Positions 17,412 to 25,351 of a stretch of DNA of 64,000 nucleotides are shown here, in pieces. Within the stretch, counting starts at the first letter, position 1. Each line of letters starts with the position of its first letter. A model generated the notes under the pieces. It made no database searches and was not told the DNA's origin. It saw only the letters and a program-made list of their open reading frames with translations. The translations under genes were made by a program, and so were the position numbers. The stretch lies in NCBI GenBank assembly GCA_022764165.1, contig JALERM010000195.1:1-64000 (forward strand). The letters are read 5' to 3'. This DNA comes from Eubacterium sp. (GTDB lineage Bacteria > Bacillota > Clostridia > Lachnospirales > Lachnospiraceae).

Positions 17412-18110
17412 CTACGTAAGCATACCTTCCTGACGAAAACTGATATAACGCTGATCCCCAATAATAATGTGATCAAGCAATGGTATATCCACAAGACTGC
17501 AGGCTGCCTGTATCCTTTTTGTTATGTCCAGATCATCCCGGCTGGGCTTGGGATCTCCGCTGGGATGATTATGTACGATAATGATAAACACGGCCCGAAA
17601 GCGAAATGCCGCAAGAATCAGATCCCGGGGCGAAACCAGGGAGGCATTGACTGTTCCTCTGGAAATGACCGTCTCCCCCAATAACTGATTCTTGGTGTTG
17701 AGCATCATGCATATCATTATTTCCTGTTCTTCGTGACGCATCTGTTCCATGTAATAATCCGCAATCGTTTCCGGATTCTGAAAATCCAGAAGTTTTTTAG
17801 CAGAAACAGATGCTATTCTTTTGGAAAGTTCTCCGATACATTTAATCTGTACCGCTTTTACCTGCCCGATGCCGCGAAATTCCATCAGATCCCCCATGGA
17901 AAGACGATGGATTCCCAGGAGTCCCTGTTCTCCTCCTGCCCCGGCTTCCAGGATCTGAGAGGCAAGTGCAACGGAAGATATTCCTCTTGTACCGGAACGG
18001 AGAATAACTGCCAGAAGCTCGCTGTCGGTCAGTACCTCCGGTCCATAGGCAAGACATTTCTCATAAGGACGTTCTTCTTCGGGTAATTGTTTCATTGTGT
18101 GACTATTCAT
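17412..18110 (-). CDS. radC: RadC-family JAB/MPN protein
   Basis: The 232-aa protein has an N-terminal helix-hairpin-helix-like region (LMEFRGIGQVKAVQIKCIGEL, about 73-93) and a JAB/MPN metalloprotease fold. The zinc motif is HNHPSGDPKPSRDD (about 180-193). Despite the name, a direct DNA-repair role is not established for this family. In Firmicutes it often precedes mreBCD, as here. I kept the first ATG because AAGGAGGG lies 4-5 nt upstream, but ATG at 18095 is an alternative. Confidence 0.9.
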   Translation of the reverse strand: MNSHTMKQLPEEERPYEKCLAYGPEVLTDSELLAVILRSGTRGISSVALASQILEAGAGGEQGLLGIHRLSMGDLMEFRGIGQVKAVQIKCIGELSKRIASVSAKKLLDFQNPETIADYYMEQMRHEEQEIMICMMLNTKNQLLGETVISRGTVNASLVSPRDLILAAFRFRAVFIIIVHNHPSGDPKPSRDDLDITKRIQAACSLVDIPLLDHIIIGDQRYISFRQEGMLT

Positions 18111-18166
18111 AGTGCCCTCCTTATTTCTCTTCAGGCAGAGAGCCAGCTATCCATAAGTCGCATAAT

Positions 18167-18195
18167 ATTTTAGCATAAAAATGTGATAAAGTACA
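18167..18195 (-). promoter_or_regulatory. Possible promoter of the radC-mre-min operon
   Basis: On the minus strand, TAAAAT (18167-18172) has an upstream TGC extension and a weak TGTACT at 17-nt spacing. The promoter is plausible but unproven. Confidence 0.35.
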
Positions 18196-18201
18196 CTGTA
18201 A

Positions 18202-19860
18202 TCACTGGAAATTCATATATTTTTTACAGATGGCTTCTGCAACTCTCAGACCATCCATAGCTGCGGAAGTAATTCCACCTGCATAACCGGCTCCCTCCCC
18301 GCAGGGATAAAATCCGGAAATATTTGCCATATATTCTTCATTTCGCGGAATCCGCACAGGCGATGAGGTTCTGCTCTCCACACCGGACAAAAGAGCATCC
18401 GGTCTGTCAAACCCTTTGATTTTCATGCCGCAGGCCTGAATCCCTTCTGCGATAGACTGTCGGATAAAATCCGGAAAAACAGAAGACAGATTTGTCAGAG
18501 CATAGCTTCCTTTCATACAGGGCAGCACCTCTCCCAGTGCTGTGGATGGTTTTTGCCGACAAAAATCCTGATATGTCTGAACAGGAATCCTGCCGTCTGC
18601 CAGGCGATAAGCCGCCTGTTCCAGATATCTTTGAAAATACATACCTGTCAGCGGGTCATTGTCTGCCACGGCAACACCTGCCGCTTGTTGATGGCTGATT
18701 GCGTAAGGAAGATAATCCGCAGGATTTACTGTAACGATCATAGCACTGTTGGCATTCCGGCTGTCTCTGGCGTGATAACTCATGCCATTGACAGCCAGGT
18801 AACCCGGTTCAGAAGATGCATTGACCACATAGCCGCCGGGACACATACAGAAAGAATAAATGCCATGTCCATTGGCTAGCTGGTGGGTCAGTTTGTAATT
18901 GGCAGCTCCCAGCACATCCACGTGAGGAACACCGTACTGACTGAGATTGATCATTTCCTGTGGATGTTCGATTCGGACACCTACAGCAAAAGATTTTGCT
19001 TCCATGGCAATTCCACGCTGCTTCAGCATCTGGAACGTATCCCGTGCACTGTGTCCCAGGGCAGCTACCACAACCTCTGCATCAATCCATTCTTTGTCAT
19101 TAATCTGTAAACCGATGATTTTTCCGCTTTTTATATCAAAATCAGTCACCTTATGTTCAAAACAAAACGTTCCGCCCAATTGCTCAATCTGTTTTCGCAG
19201 GCTTGTGATAATCGTGATTAACAGATCTGTGCCCAGATGGGGTTTGTGATCGTAGAGGATTTCTTCCGGAGCACCGTGTTTCACGAAAATCTCAAGAACT
19301 TTTCTATTTCTTCCGGAAGGGTCTTTCACACCGGTATTTAGTTTTCCATCGGAAAATGTTCCCGCACCACCCTCGCCAAACTGCACATTGCTGTCCGGGT
19401 GAAGAGAACCGTCTTCCCAGAAAGCATCCACCTGTGCTTTTCGCTTGCAGGCATCTGAACCTCGTTCCAGAATCAGGGGACGGAATCCTTTCTGGGCAAG
19501 AAGCCATGCACAGAAAAGACCAGCCGGTCCACTTCCGATAATGACTGGTCTGCAGCTTAGTTTTTCATTACCTGTCTTTGGCAACAGATATGGCACTTCG
19601 TTAGTTAACATAATATTTTTACTGTTAACTTTTGTCCCTGATTTTTCGATTCTGTTAAGAATTTTTCTTTCTTTACCGGTTTCAACATCTACTGTATAAA
19701 CAAATTTCAAATCCGGTTTTTTTCGGGCGTCCAGTGAGCGTTTGACAATTTTGATAGAAATGATATCTTCCGGACGGATTTTCAGCTGCTGACAGACTTT
19801 TTCTCTCAATAAGGATGCATCATGCTGTACCGGCAGTTTAATCTGTGATATACGAATCAT
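18202..19860 (-). CDS. Uncharacterised FAD-dependent dehydrogenase (COG2509-like)
   Basis: The 552-aa flavoprotein has an N-terminal alpha/beta domain (about residues 1-85, with RSLDARKKPDLKFVYTVDV), then a Rossmann FAD site PVIIGSGPAGLFCAWLLA near residue 105. Further motifs are GSDACKRKAQVDAFW, FGEGGAGTFSDGKL, GVRIEHPQEMI and a C-terminal FAD contact NISGFYPCGEGAGYAGGITSAAMDG. The substrate is unknown. The frame continues 99 nt upstream inside the next gene. I chose ATG 19860 because GAGAGGAG precedes it, which leaves a 23-nt overlap with that gene. Confidence 0.85.
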   Translation of the reverse strand: MIRISQIKLPVQHDASLLREKVCQQLKIRPEDIISIKIVKRSLDARKKPDLKFVYTVDVETGKERKILNRIEKSGTKVNSKNIMLTNEVPYLLPKTGNEKLSCRPVIIGSGPAGLFCAWLLAQKGFRPLILERGSDACKRKAQVDAFWEDGSLHPDSNVQFGEGGAGTFSDGKLNTGVKDPSGRNRKVLEIFVKHGAPEEILYDHKPHLGTDLLITIITSLRKQIEQLGGTFCFEHKVTDFDIKSGKIIGLQINDKEWIDAEVVVAALGHSARDTFQMLKQRGIAMEAKSFAVGVRIEHPQEMINLSQYGVPHVDVLGAANYKLTHQLANGHGIYSFCMCPGGYVVNASSEPGYLAVNGMSYHARDSRNANSAMIVTVNPADYLPYAISHQQAAGVAVADNDPLTGMYFQRYLEQAAYRLADGRIPVQTYQDFCRQKPSTALGEVLPCMKGSYALTNLSSVFPDFIRQSIAEGIQACGMKIKGFDRPDALLSGVESRTSSPVRIPRNEEYMANISGFYPCGEGAGYAGGITSAAMDGLRVAEAICKKYMNFQ

Positions 19861-21049
19861 ATATACTCCTCTCATTTTCAAATGCGGCTGATTTACCGGC
19901 CACTGCCCCGCTGGACCATGCCCACTGCAGGTTGTAACCACCGCAGGGACCATCCACATCTACCAGTTCACCGGCAAAATACAGACCAGGATGAAGCCTT
20001 GACTCCAGATGCTCCGTCAGCTGTGTGACATCCACACCGCCGGAACACACCTGAGCATGGTCCATGGAGCATCCATCTTTGATGGTAAGGACCCAGTTTT
20101 TTATATGGGAAGCAGTTTTTTCCAGACTGCTGCGGTCTGCCAGAACAGATATCATCTTCGCCGGGAGAAGACCGACCAGAGACTCTGCAATTGATTTGTA
20201 AGGGCAGTCTTCCATACGTTTCTGAAGCATGGCAAGAAGTTCCTGTTCTGTCAGATCTGGCATTAGATCCAGATGGCAGATAACCTGACAGCCTTCTTTT
20301 GCTGCCCGTACGGCATATCTGCTCAGCTGAAAAACTGCTATGCCTGAGATGCCGTAGTCTGTAAACAGGATTTCTCCCCGTTCTTTTTTGAAAACATGGT
20401 TTTCAATTTCAAGGGAAATCACGCCGTCCATTCTTGTTCCTGCCCACTTTCCAAAATAATTACCTTTCGCCCGCAGGGCTGTTAAAGCAGGCATCGGGGG
20501 AATGATCCTGTGCCCGAGTTTTGCTGCCAGATGATATCCGGAATCAGAACTTCCTTCTACCTGTGAGGCACTGCTGCCGCAGCAGAGAATCACACAGTCA
20601 CAATCGTAATGCCAGGTTTGGGTGATCACCTGGTAACCCTTCGTGAGAACCTGAATATCAATGACATTTTCTTTTGTCTTTATTTTGACTTTGCGATACC
20701 GTGCCTCCATCTCGAGAACCTGTGCAACTCCTGCTGCCTGTTCGCTGTAAGGATACATCCATCCGTTTTTATTCTTCGTATAAATACCAAGCTGAGAAAA
20801 AAAACGGATGGTATCTGAAAATGGAAACTGACTGACAATCTTCCATGGAAAGTCTGGTTCAGAACAGCGGTAACAGGAAGAATCCTGCACTAAATTTGTA
20901 AGATTACATTTACCGTTTCCCGTCGCAAGTATTTTTTTCCCTGTGCGTTCATTGTGTTCAAGAAGAGTTACAGAGGCTCCGGCTCTGGCGGCCCATATGG
21001 ATGCCATAAGACCGGATGCACCGCCTCCGATGACTACGATTTTTTTCAT
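19838..21049 (-). CDS. BaiN/HI0933-family flavoprotein (YhiN-like)
   Basis: The 403-aa NAD(P)/FAD-dependent oxidoreductase has the dinucleotide site VIGGGASGLMASIWAARAGA at the very N-terminus, GNGKCNLTN at about 46, and a C-terminal GGVDVTQ...GLYFAGELVDVDGPCGGYNLQWAWSSG region (interrupted here). This family includes BaiN of bile-acid dehydroxylation, but most members have unknown substrates. No bai genes are nearby, so a bile-acid role should not be assumed. Its start overlaps the preceding stop as ATGA. Confidence 0.85.
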   Translation of the reverse strand: MKKIVVIGGGASGLMASIWAARAGASVTLLEHNERTGKKILATGNGKCNLTNLVQDSSCYRCSEPDFPWKIVSQFPFSDTIRFFSQLGIYTKNKNGWMYPYSEQAAGVAQVLEMEARYRKVKIKTKENVIDIQVLTKGYQVITQTWHYDCDCVILCCGSSASQVEGSSDSGYHLAAKLGHRIIPPMPALTALRAKGNYFGKWAGTRMDGVISLEIENHVFKKERGEILFTDYGISGIAVFQLSRYAVRAAKEGCQVICHLDLMPDLTEQELLAMLQKRMEDCPYKSIAESLVGLLPAKMISVLADRSSLEKTASHIKNWVLTIKDGCSMDHAQVCSGGVDVTQLTEHLESRLHPGLYFAGELVDVDGPCGGYNLQWAWSSGAVAGKSAAFENERSIYDSYITD

Positions 21050-22338
21050 GGGAGCTGTACCAGTCCTTTTTCATATAATTTCTGGAGACTCATCATAATA
21101 CCAAATTTTGCATGTTCCCAGGTGAGTCCGCCCTGAAAATATACCGCATAAGGAGGCTTGATCGGTCCATCTGCACTCAGTTCAATAGAAGAACCCTGCA
21201 CAAATGCACCGGCCGCCATGATAACATCACTGTCATATCCCGGCATTGCCCACGGTTCCGGGTCCACATAGCTGTCAATCGGTGCTGCTGCCTGGATACC
21301 CTTGCAGAAAGCGATGACTCTTTCCGGTGAACCGAGAGTTACTGCCTGAATGATATCGTGGCGGCTTTCTGTGCTGTTGGGGACTACGGCAAATCCCAGT
21401 CTTTCATAAATATTTGCTGCAAATATAGCACCTTTCAGTGCACCGGCAGTTACCGTCGGTGCCAGGAAAAATCCCTGATAAAACGGCTGGTTGACACCGA
21501 GTGTAGCGCCTACTTCCTTTCCGAGACCGGGGGATGTGAGGCGGTAGGCCGCATTTTCCACAAATTCTTTTTTACCGGCAATATATCCGCCGATAGGAGC
21601 CAGTCCGCCGCCAGGATTTTTAATCAGAGAGCCAACGATCAGGTCTGCTCCCACATCGGTAGGTTCCACTGTCTCAACGAATTCACCGTAACAGTTATCT
21701 ACCATGCAGATCACATCCGGCTTAATATTCTTAACAAAAGCAATTAATTCACCGATTCTCTTTACAGAGAGGGTTGGGCGTGTCTGATATCCTTTGGAAC
21801 GCTGGATGGTTACCAGACGTGTCTTTTCGTTAATAGCTTTCGAAATATTGTCGTAATCAAAAGAACCGTCTTCCAGAAGATCCACCTGGCGGTATGTGAT
21901 GCCATATTCTGCAAGAGAACCATTGGAAGGGCGAATACCGATAACTTCCTCAAGAGTATCATATGGTTTCCCAACGGGTGACAGCAGTTCATCACCAGGA
22001 CGGAGATTTCCTGAGAGTGCTACAGCCAGTGCGTGAGTTCCACAGGCAATCTGTGGACGGACAAGTGCCGATTCCGTATGAAAGGCGGCAGCATAAATAT
22101 CTTCCAGAGTATCTCTGCCGATATCGTTGTAGCCATAACCGCTGGAAGCATACAGACATGCTTCACTGGCCTTACACTGCTGCATGGCACGAACCACTTT
22201 AAGCTGATTGTATTCTGCTGTTTTATCAATTTCTTCAAAACGTTCTTTCAGACTCTCGGCAATCTTCTGTCCAAAGTCAAATACCTTCTCATCTATTCCC
22301 ATAGACTGATACATCATCTTAGTCATCTGAATATCCAT
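21046..22338 (-). CDS. Methionine-gamma-lyase-family PLP protein (YnbB-like)
   Basis: This 430-aa fold-type I PLP enzyme belongs to the Cys/Met metabolism group long labelled aluminium-resistance protein. Residues 58-75 (EACLYASSGYGYNDIGRD) and the region GTHALAVALSGNLRPGDELLS are family hallmarks. The PLP lysine is likely in GSLIKNPGGGLAPIGGYIAG near residue 238. The reaction is unproven in this family. YnbB neighbours miaA in Bacillus as well. The start lies 20 nt inside miaA. Confidence 0.85.
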   Translation of the reverse strand: MDIQMTKMMYQSMGIDEKVFDFGQKIAESLKERFEEIDKTAEYNQLKVVRAMQQCKASEACLYASSGYGYNDIGRDTLEDIYAAAFHTESALVRPQIACGTHALAVALSGNLRPGDELLSPVGKPYDTLEEVIGIRPSNGSLAEYGITYRQVDLLEDGSFDYDNISKAINEKTRLVTIQRSKGYQTRPTLSVKRIGELIAFVKNIKPDVICMVDNCYGEFVETVEPTDVGADLIVGSLIKNPGGGLAPIGGYIAGKKEFVENAAYRLTSPGLGKEVGATLGVNQPFYQGFFLAPTVTAGALKGAIFAANIYERLGFAVVPNSTESRHDIIQAVTLGSPERVIAFCKGIQAAAPIDSYVDPEPWAMPGYDSDVIMAAGAFVQGSSIELSADGPIKPPYAVYFQGGLTWEHAKFGIMMSLQKLYEKGLVQLP

Positions 22339-23338
22339 GTGATACGTCCTCTTTTCTATCTGTATTTATAGTTTCCTCTGTTTCAGGAAACGCAGGATAA
22401 ATTCCCTTTTCACCGAGAGATTGCAGCATGGCTGACAGGATCCGATCTTCATCATAATCGAAATCCGGTTTATGGAACCATTCCACCTCTCTCTCCCGTT
22501 TGAACCAGGTAATCTGCCTTTTGGCAAAATGGCGTGTATCTCTTTTCAGAATATATATAGCTTCCTCAAGAGAATATGTGCCATCCAGGTATGCCAGGAT
22601 TTCTTTATATCCCAGACCCTGCATAGAGACCATTCCTTTATAACATCCCCGTTTTTTTAATTTCTGTACTTCTGCGATAAGTCCGTCTTCGAGCATCTCA
22701 TCAATGCGGGCATCGATACGTTCATACAGATGGCTTCTGTCATCATTCAATACAAAGTATGCCAGACGATAAGGAGTCATTTTTTCCCGCTGTTGACGAT
22801 TATGTTCCGATATGGGAGTTCCGGTCTGGCGATAATACTCCAGAGCCCGGATCACACGTTTCACATTGTTGCTGTGAATCGCTTTTGCAGACTCGGAATC
22901 AACCTGTGCCAGCATCTGATGTAAAACCTCAGCACCTTTTGTCTGTGACAGAGCTTCCAGTTCCTGACGGTACTGGTGATCCTCCCCATGCTGTGTAAAA
23001 TCAATGTCACCGGTGATTGCCTGTATATAAAATCCGGTTCCGCCTACAATAATGGGAATCCGGTTCCTCTCGTAAATACTGTTCATAGCATCCTGTGCCA
23101 TCTGCTGAAAACGAACAACATTAAATTCCTCCTCCGGCTCCAGGCAGTCGATGAGGTGATGAGGAACACCCTCCATCTCCTCCGGACGAATCTTGGCAGA
23201 TCCGATGTCCATATGACGATATACCTGCATGGAGTCTGCGGAAATAATCTCTCCGTTTACGGCTTTCGCCAGTTTGATAGATAGTTTTGTTTTTCCCACG
23301 GCTGTTGGTCCGGTGAGAATAATCAATGGTTTTTTCAA
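22319..23338 (-). CDS. miaA: tRNA dimethylallyltransferase MiaA
   Basis: The 339-aa enzyme adds the isopentenyl group to A37 of tRNAs reading UNN codons. It shows LTGPTAVGKTKLSI (P-loop near residue 10), ISADSMQVYRHMDIGSAK, PHHLIDCLEPEEEFNVVRF, VGGTGFYIQAI and the late DTRHFAKRQITWF. The product is the substrate of MiaB, encoded three genes upstream. I chose TTG 23338 after AGGTGA, rather than GTG 23347 which touches the mutL stop. A charged 25-residue C-terminal tail overlaps the next gene. Confidence 0.93.
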   Translation of the reverse strand: MKKPLIILTGPTAVGKTKLSIKLAKAVNGEIISADSMQVYRHMDIGSAKIRPEEMEGVPHHLIDCLEPEEEFNVVRFQQMAQDAMNSIYERNRIPIIVGGTGFYIQAITGDIDFTQHGEDHQYRQELEALSQTKGAEVLHQMLAQVDSESAKAIHSNNVKRVIRALEYYRQTGTPISEHNRQQREKMTPYRLAYFVLNDDRSHLYERIDARIDEMLEDGLIAEVQKLKKRGCYKGMVSMQGLGYKEILAYLDGTYSLEEAIYILKRDTRHFAKRQITWFKREREVEWFHKPDFDYDEDRILSAMLQSLGEKGIYPAFPETEETINTDRKEDVSHGYSDD

Positions 23339-23347
23339 AATAATCAC

Positions 23348-25327
23348 CTATACGATTCGTTTGAATTTTTTTTCGAGTTCATATCTGGTCATGGAAATAA
23401 TGGTAGGCCGTCCATGAGGACAGTTATACGGGTTTTCCAGTTCCAGCAGTTCATCGATCAGTGCTTCTGCTTCTCTTCGGGACAGCTTCTGATTTCCTTT
23501 GACAGCAGCCTTACAGGCCATGGTTGCCATACGGTCTGAAAGAACATCCAGTGTTTTTTCGGAAGGTGATTCTTCCAGATGGTCGAGGATTTCAATAAAA
23601 AAGTCCTGTCCTGTCATCCCATACAGGTTCTGAGGTACTGCCCGGATGCTGTAATCCAGTCCTCCGAAAAGTTCAATTTCAAAACCGATGGAGGTAAATA
23701 CATCCATGTACTGCTCCAATTTGGCTTTTTCCTGTAGATTCAAAGAGATAATAATGGGCGGACTCAAGATCTGAGAAGTAACCTTTCGCTGACGTATTTC
23801 TTTCACAATTCGCTCATAAAGGACTTTTTCATGAGCTGCATGCTGATCGATGATATAGAGTTTATCTTCCATCTGCACCAGCCAGTAGGTATCAAATACC
23901 TGACCGATGATTTTATGGTATTTTCTGGCTTCCTGAGATAATAAAATACCGTCAAACAAATTCATTTGTTCCGGTTTTTGTTCCGTTTTTTGCTCTGGCT
24001 GTTTTTCCGGTTCTGTTATCTGTGCCGGCTTTTCTCCGGAAGGTTCTCTGTGAACAGAAGGCTGAGAAACCGTCTCTGGCGGACGGGGAGTAGTTTCCTT
24101 TGGAGGCTGATGAGAAACAGACGCCGGTGCTGCATACGGTCCGGAATCTTCCTGTATGACAGGCTTCGGCTTTTCCAGCACTCTTCTCTGATACTCAAAT
24201 GGTTCCGGTGCTGATACAGCTGGTTTTCGTTCTGTGATTTTTGGCTGAACATTTTCATTATTTACTACCGGCTTTACCGGAGGCTTTACAGCCGGTTTCT
24301 TTTCTTCAAGAGTAACTTCAGGAATCAGCTCACGGTGAGACAGTGCCTGAAGGACTGCCTGATAAACTCTCTGATAGACATACTCCTGCCTGGAAAAACG
24401 AACTTCCATCTTGGTGGGATGTACATTGATATCCACATCCTCACCGCGTATGGTGAGATACAGGGAAGTAAAGGGATATTTATGCTGCATCATAAACGTA
24501 TGATAAGCATCCTCAATAGCCTTCATGATGATTTTACTTTTGACGTAACGTCCGTTAACATAGTAATTTTCAAAATTACGGTTGCCTCTGGAAACCGTCG
24601 GTTTACCGATGAAGCCATCAATACGGAGAGTGTCTGATTCATCACTATCATGTACTTCAATCAGTTCTTTCGTGATATCTCTTCCATATATTTGATAAAT
24701 GACCTCTTTCAGATTATCGTTGCCGGACGTGTGTAATTTTGTCTGTCCGTTCTGCATATATTTAAAAGAAATATGCGGATGGGAAAGAGCCAGCTGCTCC
24801 AGAAAGCTGCTGATATAACCGGCTTCCGTAGCAGCAGTTTTTAAAAATTTGGCTCTTGCCGGTGTATTATAAAACAAATTTCGGATTAAGAAGGTAGTTC
24901 CGTCAGGAGCACCGATTTCTTCCATCCCTTTTTCCTGTCCTCCTTCGATCACATAACGGATACCGATCAGCTGCTCTCTTGTTTTCGTAATCAGTTCCAC
25001 CTGTGACACCGCAGCTATACTGGACAGGGCCTCACCGCGGAATCCCAGAGAGGAAATCGTTAAAAGGTCATCCACGCCGCGGATTTTGCTGGTTGCGTGG
25101 CGCAAAAAGGCAAGAGGAACCTGTTCCTTTTCGATCCCTGAGCCATTGTCTGTAATACGGATAAAAGAAATTCCGCCCTCTCTGACTTCCACCGTGACGG
25201 CACTGGCACCGGCATCAATGGCATTTTCCACCAGTTCCTTTACCACGGATGCAGGGCGTTCCACCACCTCTCCCGCTGCAATTTTATCAATTGTATTCTG
25301 GTCAAGAACAGTAATTTGTCGCTGCAT
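23348..25327 (-). CDS. mutL: DNA mismatch repair endonuclease MutL
   Basis: The 659-aa protein has an N-terminal GHKL ATPase: ELVENAIDAGAS, DNGSGI, HATSKI and GFRGEALSSIAAV. A proline/lysine/glutamate-rich linker (about residues 345-455) follows, then a C-terminal dimerisation/nuclease domain. DQHAAHEKVLYE is the metal-binding endonuclease motif of MutL proteins from bacteria lacking MutH. ACKAAVKGNQ and CPHGRPT complete it. The linker ends in QMNLFDG, which fits a sliding-clamp binding pentamer. The frame opens at TTG 25339. I chose ATG 25327 behind TTGGAGGG. Confidence 0.95.
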   Translation of the reverse strand: MQRQITVLDQNTIDKIAAGEVVERPASVVKELVENAIDAGASAVTVEVREGGISFIRITDNGSGIEKEQVPLAFLRHATSKIRGVDDLLTISSLGFRGEALSSIAAVSQVELITKTREQLIGIRYVIEGGQEKGMEEIGAPDGTTFLIRNLFYNTPARAKFLKTAATEAGYISSFLEQLALSHPHISFKYMQNGQTKLHTSGNDNLKEVIYQIYGRDITKELIEVHDSDESDTLRIDGFIGKPTVSRGNRNFENYYVNGRYVKSKIIMKAIEDAYHTFMMQHKYPFTSLYLTIRGEDVDINVHPTKMEVRFSRQEYVYQRVYQAVLQALSHRELIPEVTLEEKKPAVKPPVKPVVNNENVQPKITERKPAVSAPEPFEYQRRVLEKPKPVIQEDSGPYAAPASVSHQPPKETTPRPPETVSQPSVHREPSGEKPAQITEPEKQPEQKTEQKPEQMNLFDGILLSQEARKYHKIIGQVFDTYWLVQMEDKLYIIDQHAAHEKVLYERIVKEIRQRKVTSQILSPPIIISLNLQEKAKLEQYMDVFTSIGFEIELFGGLDYSIRAVPQNLYGMTGQDFFIEILDHLEESPSEKTLDVLSDRMATMACKAAVKGNQKLSRREAEALIDELLELENPYNCPHGRPTIISMTRYELEKKFKRIV

Positions 25328-25351
25328 GATTCCCTCCAAGTAAGGTAAGCG

